Made by a program: the position numbers and the translations under genes. The notes under the pieces were generated by a model. That model did not search any database. It was not told the origin of the DNA and was given only the letters and a program-made list of their open reading frames with translations. Of a DNA stretch of 64,000 bases, positions 26,592 to 34,806 are shown in pieces. The DNA comes from Allokutzneria sp. NRRL B-24872 (GTDB taxonomy: Bacteria > Actinomycetota > Actinomycetes > Mycobacteriales > Pseudonocardiaceae): the NCBI RefSeq assembly GCF_002155965.1, contig NZ_MUMH01000061.1:1-64000 (forward strand), written 5' to 3'. The first letter of the stretch is position 1, and each line of letters begins with the position of its first letter.

Positions 26592-27812
26592 ATGCCCCGA
26601 CCTGATGCCTCGTCGGAGTCGACCGGTTCCTCCGACAGCGGCCGCAGCGCCGACGAGGTGGGCGAGGCAGGGCATCACGATCTGGTGGGCCAACCCCACA
26701 ACAGCGGGGAGGGACCGGTCGCGGACGCCGAGGACACCGCAGCCCGTATCAGCACACCGGATCGGCCCCTGGGGCCGTTGGGCAAACGGGTGGACCTCCG
26801 GTCGCCGTTCTTCGTGGGGATGGCCGCCGCTGCCGGGGTCGCGCTGACCTACGGGCTGGTCCAGCTCGTGATCAGCATCCAGGCTCTCCTGATCCTCATG
26901 GGACTCGCCCTGTTCCTGGCCGTCGGCCTGGAACCGGCGGTGTCCTGGCTGGTCACTCGTCGGCTGCCGCGGTGGGCCGCGGTCACCACGGTGTTCATGG
27001 CGGTGCTGGCCGGGGTGGACGGGTTCCTCGCCGTGGCGATCCCGGTTCTCGTCGAGCAGGCCACCCAGTTCGTGACGAACGTACCCCGCTATCTCCAGCA
27101 GGCCCGGGATCACAACACCTTTCTGGGCCAGCTCAACGACGGCCTCGGGCTGCAGAAGCAGCTCGAACAGCTCTTCAGCGCTCAGGGAGCGACCCTCATG
27201 GGTGGTGTGCTCGGCGCCGGGCAAGCCGTGTTCAGCGCACTGGGCAACGTCCTGATCCTGATCGTGCTCACGGTGTACTTCGTCGCCAACCTGCCCCGCC
27301 TGCGCGCTGTCGGATACCGGCTGATCCCAGCATCACGTCGGCCGCGGGCGATCCTGCTGGGTGATGAGATCTCGGCCAAGGTCGGCGCATACGTCTTGGG
27401 CAACCTGGTGATCTCGCTCATCGCCGGAACGGTCACCTTCGTGTTCCTGGTGATCGTCGGAGTTCCCTACGCGTTGCTGCTGGCGATCCTGGTGGCGCTG
27501 CTGGACCTGATCCCGATCATCGGCGCCACCATGGCCGGGATCGTCGTCAGCCTCGTAGCGCTGACGGTGTCGTTGCCGGTCTGCCTCGTCACGATCGGGT
27601 TCTTCCTGCTCTACCAGCTGGTCGAGGAGTATCTGCTGGTCCCGAAGATCATCGGCGGTGCGATGAAAGTACCTGCCCTGGTCACCGTGGTCGCCGTCCT
27701 GCTCGGTGGCGCACTGTTGGGCGTCGTGGGTGCCCTCGTCGCCATCCCCGCGGCAGCCGCCCTGCTGCTGTTGGCCCGCGAAGTACTGTTCCCCCGCCTG
27801 GACCGCGGCTGA
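26592..27812 (+). CDS. AI-2E family transporter (PerM-like)
   Basis: The 406-residue protein has a disordered N-terminus (about 75 residues), then eight predicted membrane helices with the family motifs: LALFLAVGLEPAVSWL at the start of the domain, VLIVLTVYFVANLPRL, and LLDLIPIIGATMAGIVVSL near the C-terminus, followed by EEYLLVPKIIGGAMKVPALV. Family members are linked to AI-2 export, sodium/proton exchange or small-molecule efflux. AGGAGG lies eight bases before the ATG. Confidence 0.88.
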   Translation: MPRPDASSESTGSSDSGRSADEVGEAGHHDLVGQPHNSGEGPVADAEDTAARISTPDRPLGPLGKRVDLRSPFFVGMAAAAGVALTYGLVQLVISIQALLILMGLALFLAVGLEPAVSWLVTRRLPRWAAVTTVFMAVLAGVDGFLAVAIPVLVEQATQFVTNVPRYLQQARDHNTFLGQLNDGLGLQKQLEQLFSAQGATLMGGVLGAGQAVFSALGNVLILIVLTVYFVANLPRLRAVGYRLIPASRRPRAILLGDEISAKVGAYVLGNLVISLIAGTVTFVFLVIVGVPYALLLAILVALLDLIPIIGATMAGIVVSLVALTVSLPVCLVTIGFFLLYQLVEEYLLVPKIIGGAMKVPALVTVVAVLLGGALLGVVGALVAIPAAAALLLLAREVLFPRLDRG

Positions 27813-28123
27813 CGCAACAGCTGATCGCGGGGCTCGTTCGTCGCGACTGTTGCTCGTCCAGGAGGGAGACGGCGATCCCCGAGCTCATTGCCTCCGCACA
27901 CCTGCCGGACCACCGCGGCCTGGCATGCTGGCAGACCGGACATGCGTGGCAGGAAGCACCGGGAGTTCGTCGCCGTCGCGAAAGGCGCGTGAACGGCACG
28001 CCCGTTGCGAGCTACGGCACCTGACACCACCACGTGCAACGAGGCCCGTCTGCCGGTGGCACTAGAGGCCTCAGTACTGCGTCCCCTCCAGGCCGTCGGC
28101 GCACCACCGCGACAGCAGGCGTG
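27813..28123. other. Intergenic, no gene seen
   Basis: The 311 bases between the transporter and the DUF5994 gene, which run toward each other, hold only short frames without codon bias. No clear terminator hairpin was found. Confidence 0.4.
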
Positions 28124-28678
28124 CTAAGCGCCCCTGAAGTAGCGCACCCGACCGCCGTCGACCTCCCAGCGTTCCGCGGCGTGGTCGTCGGCAAGGTCGG
28201 TGGCCGTCGGCCCCGACTCGGCCGTGACCACGGTTGCGAGCAGGTCATCGATGCTCGCGTTGTTGTCCCGCCGAGCCGCCATCATGACCTGGTGCGCGGT
28301 CACCGGGTCGGTTCTCGGCGGCAGCACCAGCAGCGTGAGGCGGAGCCCGTCCAGCCCGATGACGTCCACGGTGTGCGGGTGCTGGGTGCGGAATCCGCTC
28401 AGCCGCACCTGGTGGCCGTCGATGTGGACGCGGCGCGGGGCGGCGTCCCAGGTGGTGAGGTTGTAGCTCACCCGTTGGAGGCGACCCAGCCGAATTGCCA
28501 GCACCGCGAGCAGCGGCGGCAACTCGGTGGACAGGTCCCGTGAGCGGGGCCACCACGCTCCGTCGACGTACCCCGTGGTGGGCGCCTTCGGTTTCAGCTT
28601 CAACCGAAGTGCCTGCCGAGGCTGTTCGGTGGCCGTCGTGGCCGGTGAGGTGGCGATGTGCAGGTGTCCCGACGTCAT
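28124..28678 (-). CDS. DUF5994 family protein (copy 2)
   Basis: The 184-residue product carries LKLKPKAPTTGYVDGAWWPR, then RDLSTELPPLLAVLAIRLG, QRVSYNLTTWDAAPRRV and LTLLVLPPRTDPVTAHQVM, the full DUF5994 pattern. The C-terminus (LADDHAAERWEVDGGRVRYF) is longer than that of copy 1. GGGAG lies seven bases before ATG 28678. The function of the family is unknown. Confidence 0.85.
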   Translation of the reverse strand: MTSGHLHIATSPATTATEQPRQALRLKLKPKAPTTGYVDGAWWPRSRDLSTELPPLLAVLAIRLGRLQRVSYNLTTWDAAPRRVHIDGHQVRLSGFRTQHPHTVDVIGLDGLRLTLLVLPPRTDPVTAHQVMMAARRDNNASIDDLLATVVTAESGPTATDLADDHAAERWEVDGGRVRYFRGA

Positions 28679-28766
28679 GTCGGCACTCCCGTCCCCAGCC
28701 GGGGAATCCGGCCGGTCTGGGTCTGTCATCGGGACGACGCGAGCCTGACCGCCCGCGTGCGAGATG

Positions 28767-28815
28767 TTCTCGACAACGCCGATTCTACGCTGTGACACAC
28801 CTGATCGACCGAATT
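28767..28815 (-). promoter_or_regulatory. Promoter block shared by the DUF5994 genes, copy 2
   Basis: TCGGTCGATCA, a spacer of about 17 bases, TAGAAT and CGTTGTCGAGAA occur in the same order as at 20732-20777, about 90 bases before the start codon. Confidence 0.45.
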
Positions 28816-29371
28816 CAATCTCGCCTCTTCCTGAGAATTCGGCTCGGCGTCGGCACGAGCCGTGAGGGCAGCCTCGCCGCGCTGCACCTCTGTGCCTTCG
28901 GCGCTGACGAGGTCCTGGTCCAGAGCTTGAGCGAACCGCCGCTACCAACGCACCGGACATCATCTACGACACCGACACGCAGATGCGCTTTCCCACCAAC
29001 GCCGCGATCCTCCGGGACTCCGCCACGCTCGCGCTGGTCGAGCACTGCCGCACCAGGACAACCATCGTCGGTCCCCTGGCACCCCTGCGAGATCATCTAA
29101 CGACCACCGGGGCGGCTGCTCGATCCGCACTGCGTCACGGTGTGGGGCGTCCTCATTTGCCAGGGGAACTTCCTCCTGCGGGCCATGACCGCGGTCGTCC
29201 TCGTCATCGCCGAGAGTTGACAGGTTCGACGGGCAACGATGCGTTGTCCCACTCCGAGCACAGGAGCTCTGTGACGCACCTCGATGGGTCGCCTCCGTCG
29301 TGAACGCACGGCAGGCGGGCCAGCCCGTCGCGGCCACGCCTTGAGGACCGCACCAGAACAACTGGCTGGTG
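28816..29371. other. Region without a confident gene
   Basis: A plus-strand frame between about 28960 and 29100 (MRFPTNAAILRDSATLALVE) has some codon bias and may be a gene remnant. The rest shows nothing that I can support. Confidence 0.3.
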
Positions 29372-30883
29372 CTACTCGCTGCTGAAGTACTTGGTGAGGA
29401 TGTGTTCGGCGGCCTTGTCGACCAGCTTCGTCCGCGCGGCGTCCCGGGGCACGTCGCCGAAGAGCCCGCGCGGGATGCTCGTCCCGCTGGAGATGACCAA
29501 CGCCGCACTGCTCTGCAGCGAACCGCGCAGGGCGATGACGAGATGCCTGTCGGTGTCGGTGTCCTTGCACAGCAGGGCGGGCCGACCGGCGACGGTGATC
29601 GCTTTCCTGCCCTGCTCAAGACACAAGGCGGCGGCCGAGGACAGTGGTCGGACTGCGAGGCGGAAGCTGACGGAGAACTCCTTGGGGCCACCGACGCAGT
29701 GGTTCGTGTCAACCACCATGACAGGTGCCGCGGTGCCGGTCGCGCGGATGCCCTCGGCGAGCAGCGCGCAGGCCGCGTCCACGGCGTCCGTCTGCCCGGC
29801 CGCGCTGAGGTTGGCCTGGATGCCGAGGGGCGCGGGCATCGGTCTGGCAGCGCGGCAGGTTTGCGGGGTCACCTTGATGAGGACCTGGCATTCCGGGTCG
29901 GTCGGCTCGTCGCGGGAGCCGGCGGGGAAGCCCAGCTTCAGGGGGGCGCGAGGCGCGGCGGGAGGTGCGCCGGGCAGCGCCGAGCGGAGCTTGTTCGCGG
30001 TGTCGACGGCGATCGGGCAGGTCGGTGCCGAGGCGAGGACGCCAAGGAAGCCGCGTTCCGGCTGCGCGCCGGGGACGCTTTCCTGAGCCCAGGTGACGTG
30101 GCAGCGACCGTCTCGCTCACCCTGGATGCCCTGCACGCCGTTGAGCTGGACGGCGGTGAAGTCCGTCCGTTCCGGGAGCAGCGTGACGGGCTCGGGGCCG
30201 AAGCCGGTCGACACCGTGATGGCGTGCTTCTCCTCCCCCGCGGTGGAGCACTGGTCCTCGGTCGAGGTGCTGATCGTCCTCGGCGCGGTGGTCACGCCAA
30301 GGGCGCGCTGTGTCAGCGCACAGAGGTCCCACTCGGCCAGTCCCTTGCCAGGCTGCCGTGCCAGTGCAGCCGGGTTCTTCATCGCCTCAGCGACGACGGC
30401 CGCCGCTGCTCGTGCCAGGGTGCAGCCGGCGAGCGACGGTCCGTCCGCGGGGGTGCGGATCTGGAGTGCGACGGTCGGGGAAAGCGGCAGGCTGACCCGA
30501 CATGTGGATTCGTCGGGATAGACCTCGACCACTTGGTAGGCAACGAACCCGCCCACCGTCAACGGCTCCGCGTAGCTTCGTTCCGCGTGGTCGAACCCGC
30601 TCCGGACCCCGACGACGACATGGCTCCCGGGATTGCGCGCCGTGGCGGCGTCAACCGCACACGAATGCGGGGTGGCCAGGTAGGGCTCGCTGGGTTGGAA
30701 GGCGGTCAGCGCCGCGCGGGTGATGAGCTTGCACGGATCGAGCTGCGTGCTCGCCCAGATGGCCGCGTCCTCCGGCGAGGGGGGCTGTGCCGCCGCCTGG
30801 TCCGGCGCCGCGGTGGGGCCTGAGCACCCGCCGAGACTCAGTGCCACCAACGCCAAGGCCACAAGGCCGCGCCACCCACTCAT
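29372..30883 (-). CDS. Lipoprotein with DUF3558-like repeats
   Basis: From ATG 30883 (MSGWRGLVALALVALSLGGC) the 503-residue protein has a lipobox (LSLGGC) and is predicted to be anchored outside the membrane. The mature part repeats a DUF3558-like pattern with paired cysteines: STQLDPCKLITRAALTAF with HSCAVD, AEWDLCALTQRALG with DQCST, and VDAACALLAEGIRATG. It ends EHILTKYFSSE. A deleted relic of the same gene lies at 10479-10584. It follows the signal peptidase gene by 104 bases and may be controlled separately. The function is unknown; substrate binding at the surface is likely. Confidence 0.65.
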   Translation of the reverse strand: MSGWRGLVALALVALSLGGCSGPTAAPDQAAAQPPSPEDAAIWASTQLDPCKLITRAALTAFQPSEPYLATPHSCAVDAATARNPGSHVVVGVRSGFDHAERSYAEPLTVGGFVAYQVVEVYPDESTCRVSLPLSPTVALQIRTPADGPSLAGCTLARAAAAVVAEAMKNPAALARQPGKGLAEWDLCALTQRALGVTTAPRTISTSTEDQCSTAGEEKHAITVSTGFGPEPVTLLPERTDFTAVQLNGVQGIQGERDGRCHVTWAQESVPGAQPERGFLGVLASAPTCPIAVDTANKLRSALPGAPPAAPRAPLKLGFPAGSRDEPTDPECQVLIKVTPQTCRAARPMPAPLGIQANLSAAGQTDAVDAACALLAEGIRATGTAAPVMVVDTNHCVGGPKEFSVSFRLAVRPLSSAAALCLEQGRKAITVAGRPALLCKDTDTDRHLVIALRGSLQSSAALVISSGTSIPRGLFGDVPRDAARTKLVDKAAEHILTKYFSSE

Positions 30884-30986
30884 GCGTCTCCCCCACACGG
30901 ACCGGTACTCCCCGGTCAGGACAGGGGTAGTCCGACCGGGGACACAGGACAAGCATTTCGAGAGGATTCGATCCTTTCGCTCGTCT

Positions 30987-31406
30987 TCATGGCGACGGCC
31001 TCACGCGGCCGATGACCCGGTTCATCGGGATGGGGCCGAGGTGCCGGGAGTCATGGCTGTGCGTGGGGTTGTCGCCGATCACGAGCAGGGTTCCTGGAGG
31101 GACCACGTCTCCGGCGGCGAGGATTCCGGCCGCGGCGGGCGGGACGAGGTCCCCGGCGATCGCGGCGACCCGTTTGATCAGCCACTGGCGGTCGAGGTCG
31201 CCTGGGCCGGGCGGCGGCAGGTGCCAGGTCGGCCGGTTGTCCGAGAGCACGGGGGCTTCGATCACGACGATGTCGCCGGGCTGGGGTGGTGTCTTGATCC
31301 GCCGGGCGAGCAGGCGGTCGCCGGGGTTGAAGGTCGGGCGCATGCTGTCGCCGTCGACGGTGACGCTGATCCAGCGACGCGCGAGCATGGTGCGCAGCCA
31401 CGTCAT
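30987..31406 (-). CDS. Small S26 family signal peptidase (operon A)
   Basis: The 139-residue product has the S26 catalytic serine in TVDGDSMRPTFNPGDRL, the lysine in WLIKRVAAIAGDLV and box E in VIGDNPTHSHDSRHLGPI. Unlike housekeeping SPase I it lacks an obvious N-terminal membrane anchor; only LRTMLARRWISV precedes the serine. The start overlaps the exporter stop (ATGA). Placement behind a peptide exporter suggests that it trims the leader of the six-Cys peptide at 34324-34536. It would be the maturation protease of the operon; this is inference. Confidence 0.82.
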   Translation of the reverse strand: MTWLRTMLARRWISVTVDGDSMRPTFNPGDRLLARRIKTPPQPGDIVVIEAPVLSDNRPTWHLPPPGPGDLDRQWLIKRVAAIAGDLVPPAAAGILAAGDVVPPGTLLVIGDNPTHSHDSRHLGPIPMNRVIGRVRPSP

Positions 31407-33205
31407 GCCGGGGCGTATCCGTTGGCCTGGATGCGAAACAGGCGGGCGTAGGTGGCGTCGCGGTGGAGCAGTTCGCGGTGTGTTCCGAGGTCCTCGATCC
31501 GGCCGTCGACGAGCACGGCGATCTGGTCGGCGTCGCGAACGGACCCGAGGCGGTGGGAGATGAGCACGCTCGCGCGGCCGGCTCGGTGGGCGGCGAGGCG
31601 GGTGTGGATCTGGGCCTCGGCGTCGGCGTCCAGGCCGGAGGCAGGCTCGTCGAGGATGAGCAGATCGCGTTGGTCCCGTAGGAACGCGCGGGCCAGGGCG
31701 ACTCGCTGCCATTGGCCGCCTGACAGGAGAACGCCGGTGTCGTCGTCCTCGTCCTGGAACAACCGGGACAGCATGGTGTCGTAGCCGCGAGGGAGGCCGG
31801 AGAGCATGTCGTGGACGCCTGCGCGCTGAGCGGCGTCGTGGACGCGGTCCTTCATGGCGGTGCCGAGTCGTAGTTCGTCCGCGCCGTCGACGTCACCGAG
31901 GGCGATGTTCTCCGCGGCGCTCAGCTCGTAGGACATGAAGTCCTGGAACACGGCGCCGATGCGGGCGCGCAACTGCTCGACGGCCATGTCGCGCAGGTCC
32001 ACCCCGTCCCAGGACACGGAGCCTCGGGTCGGGTCGTAGAAGCGGCACAACAGCTTCACCAGCGTGCTCTTGCCCGCTCCGTTCGGGCCGACCAGCGCCA
32101 TGGACTGTCCAAAAGGGATGGTCAGGTTGACGCCGCGCAGCGCCCACGGGTGGTCCTCGCTGTAGCGGAACCACACGTCGCGCAGCTCGATTCCGTTGCT
32201 CAGCTTGGGAACCGGTGCGGGGTCGGGTGGGCAGGGCAGGTCGGGCTCGGCCTTGGTCACTTCTTGGTAGTGAGCGAACAGCAGCAGCGCGTTGTGGGCG
32301 GTGCCGAGCCTGCCCGCGATGGCCGTGATCGAAGCCTGGGTTCCGGCCACCGCGGCGAGGAACACCGCGACGTCGCCGACGGTCAGCAGGCCACGGCCAG
32401 CGGCGAGGATCGCCCAGACCAGTCCGGCTCCGGCAACGACGGCGCCGAGTACGCCGAGCAGCCCTTGCACGCCGAGTTCTCGTCGGTCCATGCGGCGCCG
32501 TTCGGCGTTGGCGTGCGCGAACTCGGTCAGCATGCGCTTGCGGAACAAGGCGTTGAGGCCGAGCAGCCGGATCTCCTTGGCCGCGTCCAGGCTGGTCATC
32601 AGGTCGGCGTAGAAGAACTGCCGCCGTTCGGTCGGGCTCAGCGCGGTGAGCACGGTGGCCCGCCTGCGGCTGAGCTGGATTTCGGCGAGGAGTGCGGGGA
32701 TCGCGGCGAGCAGGGCGGTCGCGGCCAGGACGAGGCTCAGTGCGGCGAGCGATCCGAGGAAGCCGAGCAGGGTGATCAGCGACTGCACGCCGCCCACGAC
32801 CGATTCCAGGATGAGCCTTGGGCCGCTGTCGCTGTGCAGCTGCGCCATCCGCAGCCGGTCCTGGAACGCGGGCTGCTCCAGCATCGCCAGCCCGCCCATG
32901 CGGCCGGTCGCGGTGTACAGCCGGTCGCGGGTCAGCATGGCCACCCGGCGTTCGAGCTCGCCCGAGAGGTACTGCGAGCCCTGAACGATCACGATGGTGA
33001 GCGCCCCGGTCGTCGCGAGGGCGAGCGCGGGCCACACCAGGTCGTCGGTCTGGCCGAGGACGAGCCGGTCGAGCACGAGCTTGGTGAACCACGCGGCGGC
33101 CACCGGGGCCATCCCGGCGAGCACTCCGGCAGTCAGGTGTCCGAGCAGCAACGCGGGCGCGGCGCGCCATGCCACGCCCACCGCGGCGGCTGCGTTCCTG
33201 ATCAT
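31403..33205 (-). CDS. ABC exporter with fused membrane and ATPase domains (operon A)
   Basis: From ATG 33205 (MIRNAAAAVGVAW) the 600-residue half-transporter has a six-helix type I exporter domain (residues 1-310) and a nucleotide-binding domain with Walker A GPNGAGKSTLVKLL, signature LLSGGQWQRVALARA, Walker B LLILDEPASGLD and the H-loop in SVLISHRLGSV. There is no N-terminal C39 peptidase domain, so leader removal must come from elsewhere, fitting the signal peptidase gene coupled downstream. ATGA overlaps join it to both neighbours. The likely cargo is the Cys-rich peptide of the operon. Confidence 0.85.
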   Translation of the reverse strand: MIRNAAAAVGVAWRAAPALLLGHLTAGVLAGMAPVAAAWFTKLVLDRLVLGQTDDLVWPALALATTGALTIVIVQGSQYLSGELERRVAMLTRDRLYTATGRMGGLAMLEQPAFQDRLRMAQLHSDSGPRLILESVVGGVQSLITLLGFLGSLAALSLVLAATALLAAIPALLAEIQLSRRRATVLTALSPTERRQFFYADLMTSLDAAKEIRLLGLNALFRKRMLTEFAHANAERRRMDRRELGVQGLLGVLGAVVAGAGLVWAILAAGRGLLTVGDVAVFLAAVAGTQASITAIAGRLGTAHNALLLFAHYQEVTKAEPDLPCPPDPAPVPKLSNGIELRDVWFRYSEDHPWALRGVNLTIPFGQSMALVGPNGAGKSTLVKLLCRFYDPTRGSVSWDGVDLRDMAVEQLRARIGAVFQDFMSYELSAAENIALGDVDGADELRLGTAMKDRVHDAAQRAGVHDMLSGLPRGYDTMLSRLFQDEDDDTGVLLSGGQWQRVALARAFLRDQRDLLILDEPASGLDADAEAQIHTRLAAHRAGRASVLISHRLGSVRDADQIAVLVDGRIEDLGTHRELLHRDATYARLFRIQANGYAPA

Positions 33206-33753
33206 GGCCGGGAAAGGTCCGCCGGGGTGGGCAGGGCGGCCATCTCCGAGCCGCTGGCCACCACCGTTCCGGTCGGCTCGACCAGGCACAGTGCCGGAAC
33301 ACCTCGCACGGCGAACGCCCTGCCGAGGGGCCCGTCCGGCGCTTCGGTCACCACGGAGGCGACCGCGCTGAGCTTCGCGACCAGATCCGACACCTCGTCG
33401 GTGGTCCCGTGGGTCACGGCCAGCACCCGGTCGCGCCCGAGGGCGCGGGCCCGGTCGAGGAACGCGGGCAGGTTCTCGCCACAGGCCGGGCAGTCGGCCG
33501 AGAAGAACCCGACGAGCGTGGGATCGGCCAAGTCGTTGAGGGAGAACGTCTTCCCGTCGACGGTGCGCGCCTCGAACGGTGCGACCGTGGCGCCCCGGGG
33601 AGCCATGATCGGCGGCAGCGGGTCCCTCGCGGACAGTGCCTGCTCGATCAGCGCGGCGTGCGTCCGCAGCCTCTTGACCACGCCCAAGGTGAGCACCAGA
33701 TCGACGAGCACGAGCACACCGAGCACGGTCACCGCGATGATCACCACGGTCAT
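33202..33753 (-). CDS. Membrane-anchored thioredoxin-like protein, MauD/TlpA type (operon A)
   Basis: The 183-residue protein has an N-terminal membrane anchor (VIIAVTVLGVLVLVDLVL) and an outer thioredoxin-fold domain with the redox motif CPAC in FFSADCPACGENLPAFL and the cis-proline loop near FAVRGVPALCLVEP. MauD and relatives act in disulfide formation outside the cytoplasm. It is joined by ATGA overlaps to the MauE-like gene before it and the exporter after it, so it probably oxidises or proof-reads the disulfides of the six-Cys peptide. Confidence 0.8.
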   Translation of the reverse strand: MTVVIIAVTVLGVLVLVDLVLTLGVVKRLRTHAALIEQALSARDPLPPIMAPRGATVAPFEARTVDGKTFSLNDLADPTLVGFFSADCPACGENLPAFLDRARALGRDRVLAVTHGTTDEVSDLVAKLSAVASVVTEAPDGPLGRAFAVRGVPALCLVEPTGTVVASGSEMAALPTPADLSRP

Positions 33754-34316
33754 CGACTTCCCCCTACGCCATCCCCGGCCCGGGTCGCCGGGCGAAACAG
33801 ATCAACAAGATCGTCGAACCGCACCAGGAGCAAGCCGAACGCTCCACCGGCAACGCCGGACACGAGCGCGACTGCCGGTTGTGCAGCGCCACCCGCGGCC
33901 GCTGCTGTCAGCCCGGCACCGGCCACGATCAGCAGCACGAAGTTGCGCATCACGTGCGGCCACCCCAATTGCACCGCGCTAGCCCCGAAACAGTGGCACG
34001 GTGTCCGATCGCCGCGGCGCAGCGAGATCACGATCGCTGCCGTGAAAACCACCAGCAACGCCGCCGCACCAGCGAATCCGGCAATTCCGGAGACCGGGTC
34101 CCCCAGCACCGCGGCACCGGCGAGCGCGGTGGCGATGGCCGATTCAGCCACCACGACCGCACCCGCCGCCCAGGTCCGCGAACTCGGTGGCAGCAAACGC
34201 AAGAGTCCCGTCGACGCCACGAAGGCACGCCACCGCGCTCCGCCGAGCTTGTTCGCCGCCGAGACGCCGAACACCACGGACAGCAGCACGGCGCAGCCCG
34301 GCGTGACCTGGTTCAT
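33750..34316 (-). CDS. MauE/DoxX-like redox membrane protein (operon A)
   Basis: From ATG 34316 (MNQVTPGCAVLLSVVFG) the 188-residue protein has four or more membrane helices and the motif TPCHCFGAS, the conserved CxCFG of MauE-type proteins that pair with MauD in methylamine dehydrogenase maturation. No methylamine dehydrogenase subunit is present here. It starts seven bases after the peptide gene and overlaps the thioredoxin-like gene by four. The pair is a dedicated disulfide-forming system, probably for the peptide upstream. Confidence 0.82.
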   Translation of the reverse strand: MNQVTPGCAVLLSVVFGVSAANKLGGARWRAFVASTGLLRLLPPSSRTWAAGAVVVAESAIATALAGAAVLGDPVSGIAGFAGAAALLVVFTAAIVISLRRGDRTPCHCFGASAVQLGWPHVMRNFVLLIVAGAGLTAAAAGGAAQPAVALVSGVAGGAFGLLLVRFDDLVDLFRPATRAGDGVGGSR

Positions 34317-34323
34317 CGCGTTG

Positions 34324-34536
34324 TCAGCAGCGGGTGATGTTGTTGTAGCAAGGGCCGCACCGCTTCTCTCCACTGCCCGGCGCGTAGCGGCAATCGCGCA
34401 CCCAGAGGTACCCGATGCCAGCGCTGTCGTAACGGCACTCGCACCGTTCCCGCCAGGTCTCCCCTGCCTGCGCCTCGATCCGAGGAACGAACCGTTCCAG
34501 CAGCAGTTCACCCGCCCGTTCCAGCAGCTTGATCAT
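34324..34536 (-). CDS. Six-cysteine small peptide, likely precursor (operon A)
   Basis: ATG 34536, six bases after AAAGGAA, opens a 70-residue frame. The first half is an amphipathic helix without Cys (MIKLLERAGELLLERFVPRI). The second half carries all six cysteines, in RERCECRY, VRDCRY, KRCGPCYN and a C-terminal TRC. A leader/core layout with an even Cys count, as first gene before MauE, thioredoxin, exporter and signal peptidase genes, fits a secreted disulfide-rich peptide, for example a bacteriocin-like or signalling product. It lacks a classical Sec signal. I know of no named family. A longer frame to 34611 exists but has no good ribosome site. Confidence 0.7.
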   Translation of the reverse strand: MIKLLERAGELLLERFVPRIEAQAGETWRERCECRYDSAGIGYLWVRDCRYAPGSGEKRCGPCYNNITRC

Positions 34537-34578
34537 TGCCGGTTCCTTTCGTGCGCCGAGGGTCGTCGGCTCGGAAGC

Positions 34579-34594
34579 GACACCCCCAGGTGTC
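34579..34594 (-). promoter_or_regulatory. Inverted repeat in the leader of operon A
   Basis: GACACC-4-GGTGTC is a perfect inverted repeat 43 bases before the peptide start, flanked by further partial symmetry (TCGG.../...CCGA). It could be an operator or a leader hairpin. Confidence 0.45.
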
Positions 34595-34806
34595 CGAGTG
34601 AGACACCGCACGCTAAACGGAACGGGAGGGCATCGAGCGGACCGTTCAACCAGGAGTGAAATCCGCCCGTGACCACGCGATTCGGGGCATGACCGACAGT
34701 AGTCGCGCGATTCAGGAAATGTAGATCAACATCGCAAGCTGTCACGGCGGGGTGACCGGGTCGATTGGCGAGCGAATCGGCACAACCAGCGCGTCGGGAT
34801 CCTGTC

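Noticed and set aside
26463-27224. Minus-strand frame of 253 codons
   Set aside because: It is antisense to the AI-2E transporter, which has clear membrane helices and a good ribosome site.
32150-33982. Plus-strand frame of 610 codons
   Set aside because: It is the antisense of the ABC exporter and thioredoxin genes; composition is typical of a shadow frame.
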